32,162 bases of DNA from Thermoflexales bacterium (GCA_007125545.1 SLDA01000050.1:1-32162); one strand, 5' to 3'; positions 7,540 to 16,305 are shown, counted from the first letter of the stretch. The notes: a model not told the origin generated them from the sequence alone. Translations and numbers: made by a program.

Positions 7540-7568
7540 TTGACGGCATACTGAACTGCATCTATACT
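7540..7568 (+). promoter_or_regulatory. Promoter of the M23/Roco two-gene unit
   Basis: TTGACG (7540-7545), a 17-base spacer and TATACT (7563-7568) make a near-consensus promoter. It is divergent from the rsgA promoter about 75 bases away. The transcript would start near 7575 and reach the ATG at 7668 after about 90 nt. Confidence 0.68.
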
Positions 7569-7667
7569 GGGAATGGGGTCGGCGTTAACCGAAGTGTAAC
7601 TGCCCTGTAACGCTTGCCCTCTCTGGCCGGCATGGCATCGCCGCTTTCGTGTACGCAAGGAGATTGT

Positions 7668-10319
7668 ATGACTTTCCGCATGCGCTGGCCCACCCAGCAG
7701 GGCACCATCACGCAACGCTTCGGACAGAATCCTCACGTATATGCCAAGTTTGGTTTGCCCGGCCATGAAGGGCTGGACTTCGTGGCGCCCTATGGGACCG
7801 GCATCTACGCAGTGGCCGATGGTTTCGTCAGTGACGTGCGCCTGGACGGGTTCTCCGATCCGATGGTCAAGCCCTACGGCAATCAGGTTCGCGTTCAGCA
7901 CTCCGATGGATATGAAAGCATCTATGCTCATCTCTCGTCCGCGCCTGTGGTTCGCGGTCAGATCATCAAGGCGAAACAGCTCGTCGGGCTAGCCGGTAAC
8001 ACAGGACACACTAACGGAGCGCATCTCCATTTGTCTCTCAAGAAGCGCGGTGCCACCGCCCGGGGTGAGACAACGTACCCCCACGACTTTATCGACCCCG
8101 AAGCCTTCTTGGATCCGTTCATCGCTGAAGAGAGCGTGCTGCCTCATCCCCCGGAGCGGTCGATGCAGGTTCGGGTTAGCGGCGCTGAGAACGGACTTCT
8201 CAACCTGCGGGTGTTACCATCCACTTCCAGCCCCATCGTGAAGCAGCTCGAGCCCGGGGTATTGCTGGATGCTCTTGAGGAGGCCGAGGTCGTTCTTCAG
8301 AAGGTGGGCGTCCACGACCAATGGCTCTGGGTTCGGGGCCCGGCTGGCGAGGTGGGCTGGGTGGCGGCTTGGCACACCGAACTGCTTGAAGGTAAGCCGG
8401 GGAAGAGCGTGCCCCGTGTCCACTTCGTAATCGTCGATACGCCGGGGGAGAATCTCCTGATGCGGGCCGGTCCCGGCTTGGAGTTTGCGGAGCTGGCGCG
8501 ATTCCCGCATGGGACCGAGCTCAAGGCCCTGGAAGAAGCAGCGGAGGTCGAGCGCAAGACCGGACGGCGGAATGAATGGTTGCATGTACAGGCGCCATCA
8601 GGATTGGTTGGCTACAGTGCAGCATGGTATCTCAAGCTGAAGCCATTCAGCGGGAAACCGGTAATTCCGGAACCGCCGGTGACCGAACCCGCACGTTGGG
8701 CCATCGTGGAGAGTCCGGAGCTGGGTCTGAGGCTCAGAGTCGCACCCGGCACCTCATCGGAGAGGATCTGGTGGCTGCCGCACAAGACGGTGCTGGAGTC
8801 CCTTGAGGATCCTGAGGTGACAGGGCAGAAGATTGGCGCCTATGAGACGTGGCTTCACGTTCGCACCCCGGCGCTCGTCGAAGGCTATGCTGCAGCATGG
8901 TACTTGCGACGTCCGGAGCAGGAGGACGAACGCCAGCCTGTGGAGAGCTCGGATGTGCGTACGGGTGTCGCTGCCCCTATCTTCGGCATTCATGCCGTGT
9001 CGGTGGCCGATGATCCGATCTGGCGGGATCGCGTCCGTGGTCTGTACCACGGGACAGGCAAGACGGGCTGGATTTTGTTTACCGAGATCTGTGGACGGCA
9101 TGCGCACACAATTACCGGATCGCCCGTGCTGCGCCGCAGACTCTGGGACTGGGCTGACCAGGGATATGGCGTGGTCATCCGGCTTAACCACGGTTACGAG
9201 CCCGGCGGCACGCTTCCGGAGTCGCGATTTTACGCTGACTATGCTGCCGCCGCCGCGCAGTGGGTTGCAGTATATCTTAGGGATGCGGAGCGCGCCTCAA
9301 GCGACTATACGTGGACCATCCAGATCGGCAATGAGCAGAACAATCCGCGCGAGCACCCCGGCGGCTATGAGCACCCCAGAGAACACATCACCCCCGAACT
9401 CTATGCTGATGCCTTTAACCGCACCTATGCAGAGATCAAAGCCGTGCTCCCCAATGCGATTGTCTGTCCTGGTGCCATCGATCCGTACAACTATATGCCG
9501 ATGCGCGCCTTGGGAGACGTCCGGTGGCGGCCCCTCGACTATTACGCCACGATGATGGAGCGCATCGATGCGCTGGATGGTGTGATCCTTCACGCATACA
9601 CGCATGGCCCGGACGTCAGTCTTGTGACGCACCTAAAGCGATTTGGCGATGGGACGGGACCGCTATGGGACCACTACTATGATTTCCAGACCTACCGGCT
9701 CTTTATGGAGCGCGTGCCGGCGAAGTGGCGGGATGTGCCGGCGTACATCACGGAGATGAACCATATCCATAGACCCTCGGGTGAGCACGATCAAGGTTGG
9801 ATGAACAACAACGTGGGGTGGATCCAGGCTGTGTATGCGGAGATCAACCGCTGGAATCAGCAGGCGTATGCACAACAGATTCACTGTGGCCTTATCTATC
9901 GGTGGATCGGGGATGCTTGGGCGATCGAGGATAAGCCTGAGGTCTTGGCCGATTTCCGAAGCGCATTGGAACAAGATTACCGGTGGCGCAACTCGTCCTC
10001 ACCGGGCGGGTTCGCAATTGCCGCCGGGGGCCCTGCTAACCGCGCGATGCCTGAGGAGTTGGAAGAGCGTTTTCTGGTGCAACCCGATGATCTGACCCGT
10101 CTCTGGGGAATCGGTGATAGGGCTCAGTCGGCCCTGCGGGCCGCGGGAATCGTGATCTACGAGCAATTGGCAAACCTCTCCGTGGTGGAGCTTGAGACGC
10201 TCCTCGGTGAAACGGGATTGCGGTCGCGACAGCTGGCGACTTGGCCCGAGCAGGCCCGACTAGCCGCACAGGGAAACTGGAGTGGTGTTAGCGCATACAG
10301 GCAGGGTCTGAGATTGTGA
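7668..10319 (+). CDS. M23 peptidase / triple SH3 / glycosidase-like barrel / HhH multidomain protein
   Basis: An 883-aa mosaic. Residues 1-155 are an M23 (LytM-type) zinc peptidase with all ligands (H33, D37, H88, HxH at 119-121), expected to cut peptidoglycan cross-links. Three bacterial SH3-type repeats follow (about 165-240, 250-323, 342-413), each closing with an AAW signature. Residues 437-775 look like a clan-A glycoside hydrolase barrel, with GNEQNN (E556) as likely acid/base and YITEMNH (E696) as likely nucleophile, 140 residues apart as usual. Residues 805-883 are a helix-hairpin-helix-like module (LWGIGDRAQSALRAAGI, then WPEQARLAAQGNW). There is no signal peptide or membrane segment. 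The ATG at 7668 follows AAGGAGA (7657-7663). It sits 10 bases before the Roco gene, surely in one transcript. Confidence 0.85.
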   Translation: MTFRMRWPTQQGTITQRFGQNPHVYAKFGLPGHEGLDFVAPYGTGIYAVADGFVSDVRLDGFSDPMVKPYGNQVRVQHSDGYESIYAHLSSAPVVRGQIIKAKQLVGLAGNTGHTNGAHLHLSLKKRGATARGETTYPHDFIDPEAFLDPFIAEESVLPHPPERSMQVRVSGAENGLLNLRVLPSTSSPIVKQLEPGVLLDALEEAEVVLQKVGVHDQWLWVRGPAGEVGWVAAWHTELLEGKPGKSVPRVHFVIVDTPGENLLMRAGPGLEFAELARFPHGTELKALEEAAEVERKTGRRNEWLHVQAPSGLVGYSAAWYLKLKPFSGKPVIPEPPVTEPARWAIVESPELGLRLRVAPGTSSERIWWLPHKTVLESLEDPEVTGQKIGAYETWLHVRTPALVEGYAAAWYLRRPEQEDERQPVESSDVRTGVAAPIFGIHAVSVADDPIWRDRVRGLYHGTGKTGWILFTEICGRHAHTITGSPVLRRRLWDWADQGYGVVIRLNHGYEPGGTLPESRFYADYAAAAAQWVAVYLRDAERASSDYTWTIQIGNEQNNPREHPGGYEHPREHITPELYADAFNRTYAEIKAVLPNAIVCPGAIDPYNYMPMRALGDVRWRPLDYYATMMERIDALDGVILHAYTHGPDVSLVTHLKRFGDGTGPLWDHYYDFQTYRLFMERVPAKWRDVPAYITEMNHIHRPSGEHDQGWMNNNVGWIQAVYAEINRWNQQAYAQQIHCGLIYRWIGDAWAIEDKPEVLADFRSALEQDYRWRNSSSPGGFAIAAGGPANRAMPEELEERFLVQPDDLTRLWGIGDRAQSALRAAGIVIYEQLANLSVVELETLLGETGLRSRQLATWPEQARLAAQGNWSGVSAYRQGLRL

Positions 10320-10329
10320 GGAGGACGCA

Positions 10330-12933
10330 TTGGCTGATCATCAACTGTTGCAGATGCTCAAGGAAGCCTTCAGATCGAAAGCGTCGCAACTTGATCTGAG
10401 CTATCATGAGCTTCGGGAGCTCCCACCCGAGATCGGGCGGTTGGAGCACCTGGTTTCGCTGGATCTGTGTGGTAACGACCTGGAGGCATTGCCGCCCCAG
10501 CTGGGCCGACTGAAGCGACTTGCACAGCTCGACGTGCGTCACAACCGCCTGGTCGCTTTGCCGCCCGAGATCGGGGGCTTGGAGGCTCTCAACTCGCTGG
10601 ATCTGCGCGGGAATCGGTTGACATCTCTGCCGGTGCAGATGGCACGGATGCAGGGTTTGAGGGCGCTAGACTTACGGCAAAACCGGTTCCAGGTCTTTCC
10701 TCAAGTGCTGCTGGCTTTGACAGGATTGGAGGAGCTGCAGCTTTGGTCGAACCCATTGGAGACGGTGCCGCTGGAGATCGCGCGCCTTCAGCGACTGACC
10801 CTGCTTAATCTCGGGGGGAGTGAGATGACCGAGATACCGGCAGGGCTGTGGCGGCTGAGCGGCTTGGAGCGTTTGCTGATCGACTTTACACGGATATCCA
10901 CGCTCCCCCCAGAGATCCGCCAGCTTCGCAATCTCGTCTACCTGGAGCTGCACAACAACCGGCTCGACGCTTTGCCCCCAGAGATCGGTGAGCTGCAATA
11001 CTTGCTCGCACTGATTCTGCATCACAACGCGATCACGCATCTACCTCCCGCGATCGGGCGCCTCAAGCGGCTGCAGCATCTCGATCTCCATGCTAACCAA
11101 TTGGTCTCGCTGCCCCCGGAAATGGACCAACTGACGCGTCTCCAGACGCTCGGTCTCGCCGACAATCCACTGGCGGTCCCACCGGAGATCCTGGCAAAAT
11201 CGGAGAACCCTACTGCTGTGCTAACGTACTACCTTAAGCATCTGGATGGGCACAAACGCCCATTGAACGAGGCGAAGATGGTGTTGGTGGGGCAGGGCGG
11301 TGTGGGCAAGACATCGGTGGTCAAGCGTTTGGTCACCGGCGACTTTGACCGTCAGGAACCGGCAACACACGGTATTGCGATCCAGCCCTGGGATATCCGA
11401 GTCAACGATACCGAGATTCGTCTCAACGTTTGGGACTTTGGTGGGCAGGAGATCATGCATGCCACCCACCAGTTCTTCCTGACGAAACGTACGCTCTATC
11501 TTCTCGTCGTGGATAGCCGTCTCAACGAGGAGGAGAACCGGTTGGAGTACTGGTTAAAAGTCATCCAGAGCTTCGGAGGCGATTCCCCGATCATCGTGGT
11601 GGGTAACAAGACGGATCTTTATGCCCTGGATCTCGATCACCGGGGCTTGCAACTGAAATATCCACAAGTTCGCGGCATCGTGTCAATCTCCTGCCTGACG
11701 GGAGAGGGACTGGACAAGCTCAAGGCGCGCATTGCGCGCGAAGTCACCCGTATGCCGCACGTGCGCGATGCTCTGCTCGACACCTGGTTTCGGGTGCGTC
11801 GCGAGATCGAGACGCTCAAGAAGGACTATGTGCCCTATGAGACTTACCTAGAGATCTGCCAGGCACACGGCGTTACCGACGAGCGCAGTCAGCGGACACT
11901 CATTGGGTTCCTTCATGACCTGGGGGTCGTGCTGAACTTCCAGGGTGATCCGCGCTTGGAGGACACTAACATTCTGAACCCACAGTGGGTTACAGACGGA
12001 GTCTACCGAATTCTCAACAGTGAGAGCTTGCGGCGCAAGCACGGCTGGTTGGAGCGAAACGATCTCGACCAGATCCTGGATCCAGTTACCTATCCCAGAC
12101 ATAGATATCCCTTCCTCCTTAATATGATGCGCAAGTTCGAACTGTGCTTTGAACTCGAAGGTTATGAGGATGAGCGGTTCCTCGTTCCCGACCTGTTGAG
12201 CCGAGAAGCTCCTGACACAGGTGATTGGGTGGGGGCGCTGGCCTTTCGGTATGAGTATAATGTGCTTCCGAGCAGCGTGATCTCTCGGTTTATCGTGCGT
12301 ATGCACCCCTATCTCTATGAAAGCTTCTACTGGCGCAATGGCGCGTTGGTTTCTGACCAGGGTAACGTGGCCCTGATCGAGGCAGACAGAGAGGAGCGGC
12401 GGGTGGACGTGCGGGTGTTGGGACCGGAGCACACCCGGCGAGCGCTGCTCAGTATCATACGGTTTCATTTCGACGCCATCCACAGCTCGCTATCGGGCAT
12501 TCAAGTGGAGCGGCGGGTCCCGATGCCCGGTTATCCGGACATCGTAGTGGACTACCAGTATCTGTTGGATCTGGAAGCGATGGGTGAGCGTAGCCTGGTA
12601 CCACCGGGCCTGCGCCGGCGGGTTGAGGTTCGCGCGCTTCTGGACGGAGTCGATCTGGATAGCGTGCAGCGTGAAGCTGTTCAGTTGCGGCAAATCCTGG
12701 TCGAGCGCTTTACAGACGATGAGCTACGGACACTCGCCTATGACTTGGGGTTGGATTACGATAGCTTGAATGGGACAACCAAGGCAGGCCGAGCCCGCGA
12801 GCTGGTGGCTTATATGGAGCGTCGTCAGCAGTTGGAGGAGTTAGTGCGTGCTGGTCGTCTGCAACGCCCGGATATCGGTTGGGGCTCGCCAGCCTGGTGC
12901 GGCCCTGACGGACCGGTAGGTGTGATCCCTTAA
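10330..12933 (+). CDS. Roco-family protein (LRR-Roc-COR) with C-terminal death-like domain
   Basis: An 867-aa cytoplasmic regulatory GTPase. Residues about 18-290 hold roughly eleven 23-residue leucine-rich repeats of the LPPEIG type. The Ras-like Roc domain follows with G1 GQGGVGKT (321-328), G3 WDFGGQE (368-374) and G4 NKTD (426-429), then a COR dimerisation domain (about 485-770). Residues about 783-849 form a compact helical unit (LRQILVERFTDDELRTLAYD, LNGTTKAGRARELVAYMERR) that resembles the effector-associated domains of bacterial conflict NTPases. The start is TTG at 10330, with GAGGAGG overlapping the stop of the preceding gene, so translation is coupled. The Roc motifs are intact, so the GTPase should be active. 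The target is unknown; coupling suggests it controls or senses the M23 protein. Confidence 0.9.
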   Translation: MADHQLLQMLKEAFRSKASQLDLSYHELRELPPEIGRLEHLVSLDLCGNDLEALPPQLGRLKRLAQLDVRHNRLVALPPEIGGLEALNSLDLRGNRLTSLPVQMARMQGLRALDLRQNRFQVFPQVLLALTGLEELQLWSNPLETVPLEIARLQRLTLLNLGGSEMTEIPAGLWRLSGLERLLIDFTRISTLPPEIRQLRNLVYLELHNNRLDALPPEIGELQYLLALILHHNAITHLPPAIGRLKRLQHLDLHANQLVSLPPEMDQLTRLQTLGLADNPLAVPPEILAKSENPTAVLTYYLKHLDGHKRPLNEAKMVLVGQGGVGKTSVVKRLVTGDFDRQEPATHGIAIQPWDIRVNDTEIRLNVWDFGGQEIMHATHQFFLTKRTLYLLVVDSRLNEEENRLEYWLKVIQSFGGDSPIIVVGNKTDLYALDLDHRGLQLKYPQVRGIVSISCLTGEGLDKLKARIAREVTRMPHVRDALLDTWFRVRREIETLKKDYVPYETYLEICQAHGVTDERSQRTLIGFLHDLGVVLNFQGDPRLEDTNILNPQWVTDGVYRILNSESLRRKHGWLERNDLDQILDPVTYPRHRYPFLLNMMRKFELCFELEGYEDERFLVPDLLSREAPDTGDWVGALAFRYEYNVLPSSVISRFIVRMHPYLYESFYWRNGALVSDQGNVALIEADREERRVDVRVLGPEHTRRALLSIIRFHFDAIHSSLSGIQVERRVPMPGYPDIVVDYQYLLDLEAMGERSLVPPGLRRRVEVRALLDGVDLDSVQREAVQLRQILVERFTDDELRTLAYDLGLDYDSLNGTTKAGRARELVAYMERRQQLEELVRAGRLQRPDIGWGSPAWCGPDGPVGVIP

Positions 12934-12974
12934 CGGGAGCGCGTGCGCGTACATAGATCCTCCTCGCGTTTGCA

Positions 12975-13002
12975 TTGACTTAGGCAACGCTTACGGTATA
13001 AT
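12975..13002 (+). promoter_or_regulatory. Promoter of rpmH-rnpA
   Basis: TTGACT (12975-12980), a 16-base spacer and a perfect TATAAT (12997-13002). Transcription from about 13009 gives an rpmH leader of roughly 168 nt that holds the structures listed at 13077-13140. Confidence 0.75.
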
Positions 13003-13076
13003 ATTCCTGCGTTCTTGGCGCGAGCGCTTCAGCGGCGCGCGTTGCGGGAATGACCGACGATCACGATGTAAACCGC

Positions 13077-13140
13077 CGCGGGCAACCGCGCGATTTTCTT
13101 GTTAGGGACTCGCACCGTCTTGACGGTAATTTCCAAGACG
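13077..13140 (+). promoter_or_regulatory. Hairpins in the rpmH leader, possible attenuator
   Basis: A 5-bp CGCGG/CCGCG stem (13077-13081/13086-13090) closed by a GCAA tetraloop is followed by CGATTTTCTT, like a short terminator. Further on, ACCGTC/GACGGT (13114-13119/13122-13127) and CGTCTTG/CAAGACG (13116-13122/13134-13140) are mutually exclusive stems. A 32-codon frame (ATG 13051, TAA 13147-13149) spans them. The arrangement suggests attenuation control of rpmH, not proven. Confidence 0.4.
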
Positions 13141-13176
13141 CGGGCTAAATGAGAACTGAGAAAAGGGAGAACGATA

Positions 13177-13380
13177 ATGCCAAAGCGAACTTTTCAGCCA
13201 AAGAAGCGCAAACGAATGCGGACGCATGGTTTCCGCGCACGTATGGAGACGCGAGGTGGACGCAGTATTCTTAAGCGCCGCCGCCAGAAGGGACGCCATA
13301 AGCTGGTCGTTGTAGAGATCGGCGGCAACAAGCGTGTCAACTGGAAGGAAGCTTCATATCAACCGCGAAACAAGAAATAG
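13177..13380 (+). CDS. rpmH: Ribosomal protein bL34, C-terminally extended
   Basis: The first 44 residues are a standard L34 ([20 protein letters not shown], then [18 protein letters not shown]), a small basic 50S protein contacting 23S rRNA. The family normally ends at about 44-50 residues; here about 22 further residues follow ([20 protein letters not shown]) to give 67 aa. The ATG at 13177 has AAGGGAGAA about 8 bases upstream. It leads the conserved rpmH-rnpA-yidD-yidC-jag order. No dnaA gene or recognisable DnaA-box cluster lies beside it, unlike the classical origin arrangement. Confidence 0.95.
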   Translation: MPKRTFQPKKRKRMRTHGFRARMETRGGRSILKRRRQKGRHKLVVVEIGGNKRVNWKEASYQPRNKK

Positions 13381-13459
13381 CGCGTTTGAGTAACTGAGAC
13401 AAAAGTCGCAACCCGAGCCGAAGATTGAGATCTGCATACGTTGTTAGGGGTACGTTATC

Positions 13460-13846
13460 TTGGAGCGAGGTTGTTGGAGTAAGGAGATGCGCCTACGTCG
13501 CCCGGAGGATTTCCGGAGAGTTAGAACTGGGGGACGATCATGGGCGCATCCTCTATTTATCCTGTGGCGGCTTCCGAACGGAGGGGCGGTCACACGCATA
13601 GGTATAGCCGCCAGCCGTAGGGTCGGCAACGCTGTGGAGCGGAATCGTGCGCGCCGTCTTTTACGTGAGGCTATGCGCCATCTGTACCATCAGGTGACGG
13701 TTGGGTGGGACATTGTCTTGGTCGCTCGATCGACTCTGCTTAAGACGGACGAACGGGAAGTTGAGGTCGCCCTGAGCACGGTATTGGAACGTGCCGGTTT
13801 ATTGACAGTGAATGATGCCAGTTCTTGTCAGGCGTCAGGAGTGTAG
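13460..13846 (+). CDS. rnpA: Ribonuclease P protein component
   Basis: The basic protein subunit that helps RNase P RNA bind precursor tRNA leaders. Family features in the 128-aa product are [17 protein letters not shown] near the N-terminus and the RNR motif in [18 protein letters not shown]. The start is taken as TTG 13460, with AGGGG about 10 bases upstream, because it gives the usual short lead (WSKEMRLRR) before the conserved core. An ATG at 13487 is also in frame but has AAGGAG directly against it with no spacer. It follows rpmH by 79 bases and precedes yidD by 2 bases. Confidence 0.93.
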   Translation: MERGCWSKEMRLRRPEDFRRVRTGGRSWAHPLFILWRLPNGGAVTRIGIAASRRVGNAVERNRARRLLREAMRHLYHQVTVGWDIVLVARSTLLKTDEREVEVALSTVLERAGLLTVNDASSCQASGV

Positions 13847-13848
13847 TT

Positions 13849-14139
13849 GTGAAACAGGTTCTATTGGTGTTGTTGAGCTTCTATCGTCGACACATCTCGC
13901 CGCGCTTACCTCCCTCCTGCCGTTTCACGCCGACTTGCTCAGCGTATACGTATGAAGCCATCGAACGTTACGGGGCTGCTAAAGGTTCCTGGATGGGCCT
14001 CAAGCGCCTTTCACGATGTCATCCTTTTCATCCCGGTGGGTATGACCCGGTTCCTAATCACGATAGTCGATTGATAAGTAGCACCGGGTGTCATCATGCA
14101 GAGCCCTGTGCCCCAGATGAGGGTGGTGTCGGAAGATGA
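13849..14139 (+). CDS. yidD: Membrane protein insertion efficiency factor YidD
   Basis: A small membrane-associated protein that supports YidC-dependent insertion. The 96-aa product carries the diagnostic block [32 protein letters not shown] and the later [13 protein letters not shown]. The GTG at 13849 is chosen over upstream codons because AGGAG (13837-13841) is 7 bases away and it lies just after the rnpA stop. The C-terminus beyond about residue 70 is unconserved and serine/histidine/acid rich. Its end overlaps a possible upstream start (14136) of the next gene. Confidence 0.93.
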   Translation: MKQVLLVLLSFYRRHISPRLPPSCRFTPTCSAYTYEAIERYGAAKGSWMGLKRLSRCHPFHPGGYDPVPNHDSRLISSTGCHHAEPCAPDEGGVGR

Positions 14140-14162
14140 AGTCTCGGTTTGTAGGAGGAGTT

Positions 14163-15329
14163 ATGAGAATATGGCGGCAGCTAGCCAACCGCCTTGTGGT
14201 GTCGATGGACGGCCCGAAGCCGCTGCGGGCCTTAGCTGTGGTATTCGTCCTGATCTTGCTGGTCGGGTGTCAAGGTGGGGGGCGCCATGAGAGTTGGCCT
14301 GGCCTTCTGGCTACAGACGGGACTCTATATGCTGCCAATTTTGAACGCGTTCAGGCGCTCAATGCAGAAACCGGCAGAGCTTACTGGTCATTCCCTGCCG
14401 AAGAGACGCGGGGTGTTGGGCCTTTCTATGCAACGCCGGTGCTCGCGGCCGACCAGGGAGACAATGGCATTCTGTTGATAGCCGGTTTCGACAGCACGGT
14501 GTACGCGTTGGCGCTGGGCGAAACTCCTGCCGAGCGTCCCGATGAGCTTTGGCGCTTTACCGGTGCGGGAGGTCAGTACGTTGGGGCCGGGGTCGTGGTC
14601 GATGATTTGTACGTCATCGGGAATGGCGATGGTCGGGTGTATGCTCTGAGCATCGAGGATGGCTCAAGGGTTTGGGACTTCACGACACGAGATCGTGTCT
14701 GGACAGTCCCCGTGGCTGTAGACGACACTCTATACGTTACATCGCTCGACCACCGTCTCTACGCACTGGATATCGAAACTGGAGATCTGCAGTGGCAGTT
14801 GCGGACCCAGGGAGCCGTGGCGACAAATCCCGTCTATGCAGATGGTTATCTCTGGATCGGCGACTTTTCTTCAACCCTCTATCAGATCGATCTCGAGTCG
14901 CGCGAAGTGGCGTGGTCGTTTCAAGCAGAGGACTGGCTATGGTCAACGCCGCTTATGAATGGCAACGTACTGTATTTCGCTGATGTGGGCGGCAACGTCT
15001 ATGCGCTGGATATCGAGAATCGCAGTATGATCTGGGATGCGCCGGTCAATATCGGTGATGTCGTTCGCGGACAACCCGCCCTAAGCACCGATGGCGGTCT
15101 GCTCTACGTGCCAGGGTACGAGACGGGTGTCATTCGGGCTATCGATACCACAACCGGTCAGCTGCGGCAGACTTGGGGTGCGGTACCCGAGAATCCCGGT
15201 CGTCTACCTGGCGATCTGGTGATGAATGGCGAGCGTCTCTACGCAATGCCGATTATGATACCGGTACGAGTTCGGGCGTATGTACCAGTAACCGGGGATC
15301 TGCTCTGGGCGATACCCGAGGCTGAGTAG
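14163..15329 (+). CDS. Beta-propeller (PQQ-repeat) lipoprotein, BamB-like
   Basis: A 388-aa surface lipoprotein. A membrane-spanning signal (about 21-35) ends in the lipobox LVGC (C36). The rest consists of about seven repeats of the form LYxxxxDGxVYALDxETGxxxW, the PQQ/quinoprotein-type blades also used by BamB. No metal or PQQ ligand pattern supports an enzyme, so a scaffold or adaptor role is more likely. The ATG at 14163 has AGGAGG 4 bases upstream; an in-frame ATG at 14136 overlaps the yidD stop but has a weaker site. Lying between yidD and yidC, it may aid protein insertion or folding outside the membrane; this is inference from position. Confidence 0.88.
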   Translation: MRIWRQLANRLVVSMDGPKPLRALAVVFVLILLVGCQGGGRHESWPGLLATDGTLYAANFERVQALNAETGRAYWSFPAEETRGVGPFYATPVLAADQGDNGILLIAGFDSTVYALALGETPAERPDELWRFTGAGGQYVGAGVVVDDLYVIGNGDGRVYALSIEDGSRVWDFTTRDRVWTVPVAVDDTLYVTSLDHRLYALDIETGDLQWQLRTQGAVATNPVYADGYLWIGDFSSTLYQIDLESREVAWSFQAEDWLWSTPLMNGNVLYFADVGGNVYALDIENRSMIWDAPVNIGDVVRGQPALSTDGGLLYVPGYETGVIRAIDTTTGQLRQTWGAVPENPGRLPGDLVMNGERLYAMPIMIPVRVRAYVPVTGDLLWAIPEAE

Positions 15330-15428
15330 CAGGCAGGTGGGTCGTGGATGATTTAGTGAGATCTTCGCTTATACCTGAATGCCGGTCATGCATGTCGTGT
15401 CAGTCCGATTTGGTGAGGAGAGTGCGTA

Positions 15429-16229
15429 GTGTTTGATGTCGTAGTGGTTCGACCCATCCTAAATGTCCTGTTGCTGTTCTATCGGCTCCTAGGTCGTGAG
15501 ACGGTCCTGGCTATCGCAATGGTCACCCTCGTGTTGCGCTTGGCGCTGACTCCGCTGCAACTCAAGCAACAGACGAGTATGAAGCGACAGCAGGAGATGG
15601 CTCCGAAGATGGAGGAGCTGAAGAAGAAGTACAAAGATGATAAAGAGAAGCTGGCTCAAGAGCAGATGCGGATCTACAAAGAAGCCGGCATCAATCCTCT
15701 TGGTGGCTGCCTGTCTATGGTGATTCAGTTGCCCTTGATGATTGGCCTTTATCAGGCGATCATTCGTGTCCTCGCTACCACTCCTCTTCAATTGCTAGCT
15801 CTTCCGAGCGACCTGTATCGCTGGATTCCAACCTTTAGCGCGCTCATCCCTCTGAGAAGCCATTTCCTCTGGCTGGATCTGGGAGTGCCCGATCCTTTCT
15901 ACATTTTGCCTGTGCTGGTCGTGATCACGGCCTGGTACTATCAGAAGCTGCTGACGCCTCAAACATCCGACTCGCAGTCTTCAGCGATGAACAAGCAGAT
16001 GACCATTATGATGCCGCTCATGACCGGTTTCTTTGCTGCCACTTTTGCATCTGGTTTGGCCATCTACTTTCTCATCTCAAATCTCGTGGGCATTCTGCAG
16101 TATTTCCTTTTCCGCCGACACTATACGGTGACGCCGGCGCCGAGCGCTGTTCCGAGCGCGCTACCCACCAAGCGGAAGGCTGACAGAATCACGAAGCAGA
16201 GGCCGAAGCAGGCGAAGTCGAAGAGCTGA
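15429..16229 (+). CDS. yidC: Membrane protein insertase YidC/Oxa1
   Basis: Inserts and folds membrane proteins with or without SecYEG. The 266-aa product is the short Gram-positive/Oxa1-like form without the large periplasmic domain. It has the first transmembrane segment with the conserved arginine (VTLVLRLALTP, R37), the charged cytoplasmic hairpin (MEELKKKYKDDKEKL), then INPLGGCLSMVIQLPLMIGLYQA and three further membrane spans. The lysine-rich tail may bind ribosomes. The start is GTG 15429 with GAGGAG (15415-15420) 8 bases upstream. About 100 bases separate it from the lipoprotein gene. Confidence 0.95.
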   Translation: MFDVVVVRPILNVLLLFYRLLGRETVLAIAMVTLVLRLALTPLQLKQQTSMKRQQEMAPKMEELKKKYKDDKEKLAQEQMRIYKEAGINPLGGCLSMVIQLPLMIGLYQAIIRVLATTPLQLLALPSDLYRWIPTFSALIPLRSHFLWLDLGVPDPFYILPVLVVITAWYYQKLLTPQTSDSQSSAMNKQMTIMMPLMTGFFAATFASGLAIYFLISNLVGILQYFLFRRHYTVTPAPSAVPSALPTKRKADRITKQRPKQAKSKS

Positions 16230-16305
16230 GGACAGACTATTATCGGCCTGAGGCTAGCTGCTGCTTAGCACGCCAGTCTCAGGTCTCGATTAGGAGGCTT
16301 AATTC

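Noticed and set aside
7398-7931. A 177-codon minus-strand frame between rsgA and the M23 gene
   Set aside because: It overlaps both divergent promoters and the start of a well-supported gene, with no coding signature.
7668-12933. Mobile element or prophage carrying the M23/Roco pair
   Set aside because: No transposase, integrase, terminal repeats, tRNA attachment site or phage genes flank it; codon use looks like the neighbours by eye.
12934-13176. Replication origin beside rpmH
   Set aside because: No dnaA gene and no cluster of TTATCCACA-like boxes was found; only a promoter and leader hairpins are seen.
14136-14162. Upstream ATG start of the beta-propeller lipoprotein overlapping yidD
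   Set aside because: The ATG at 14163 has a much stronger AGGAGG and gives a conventional lipoprotein signal; the earlier start remains possible.
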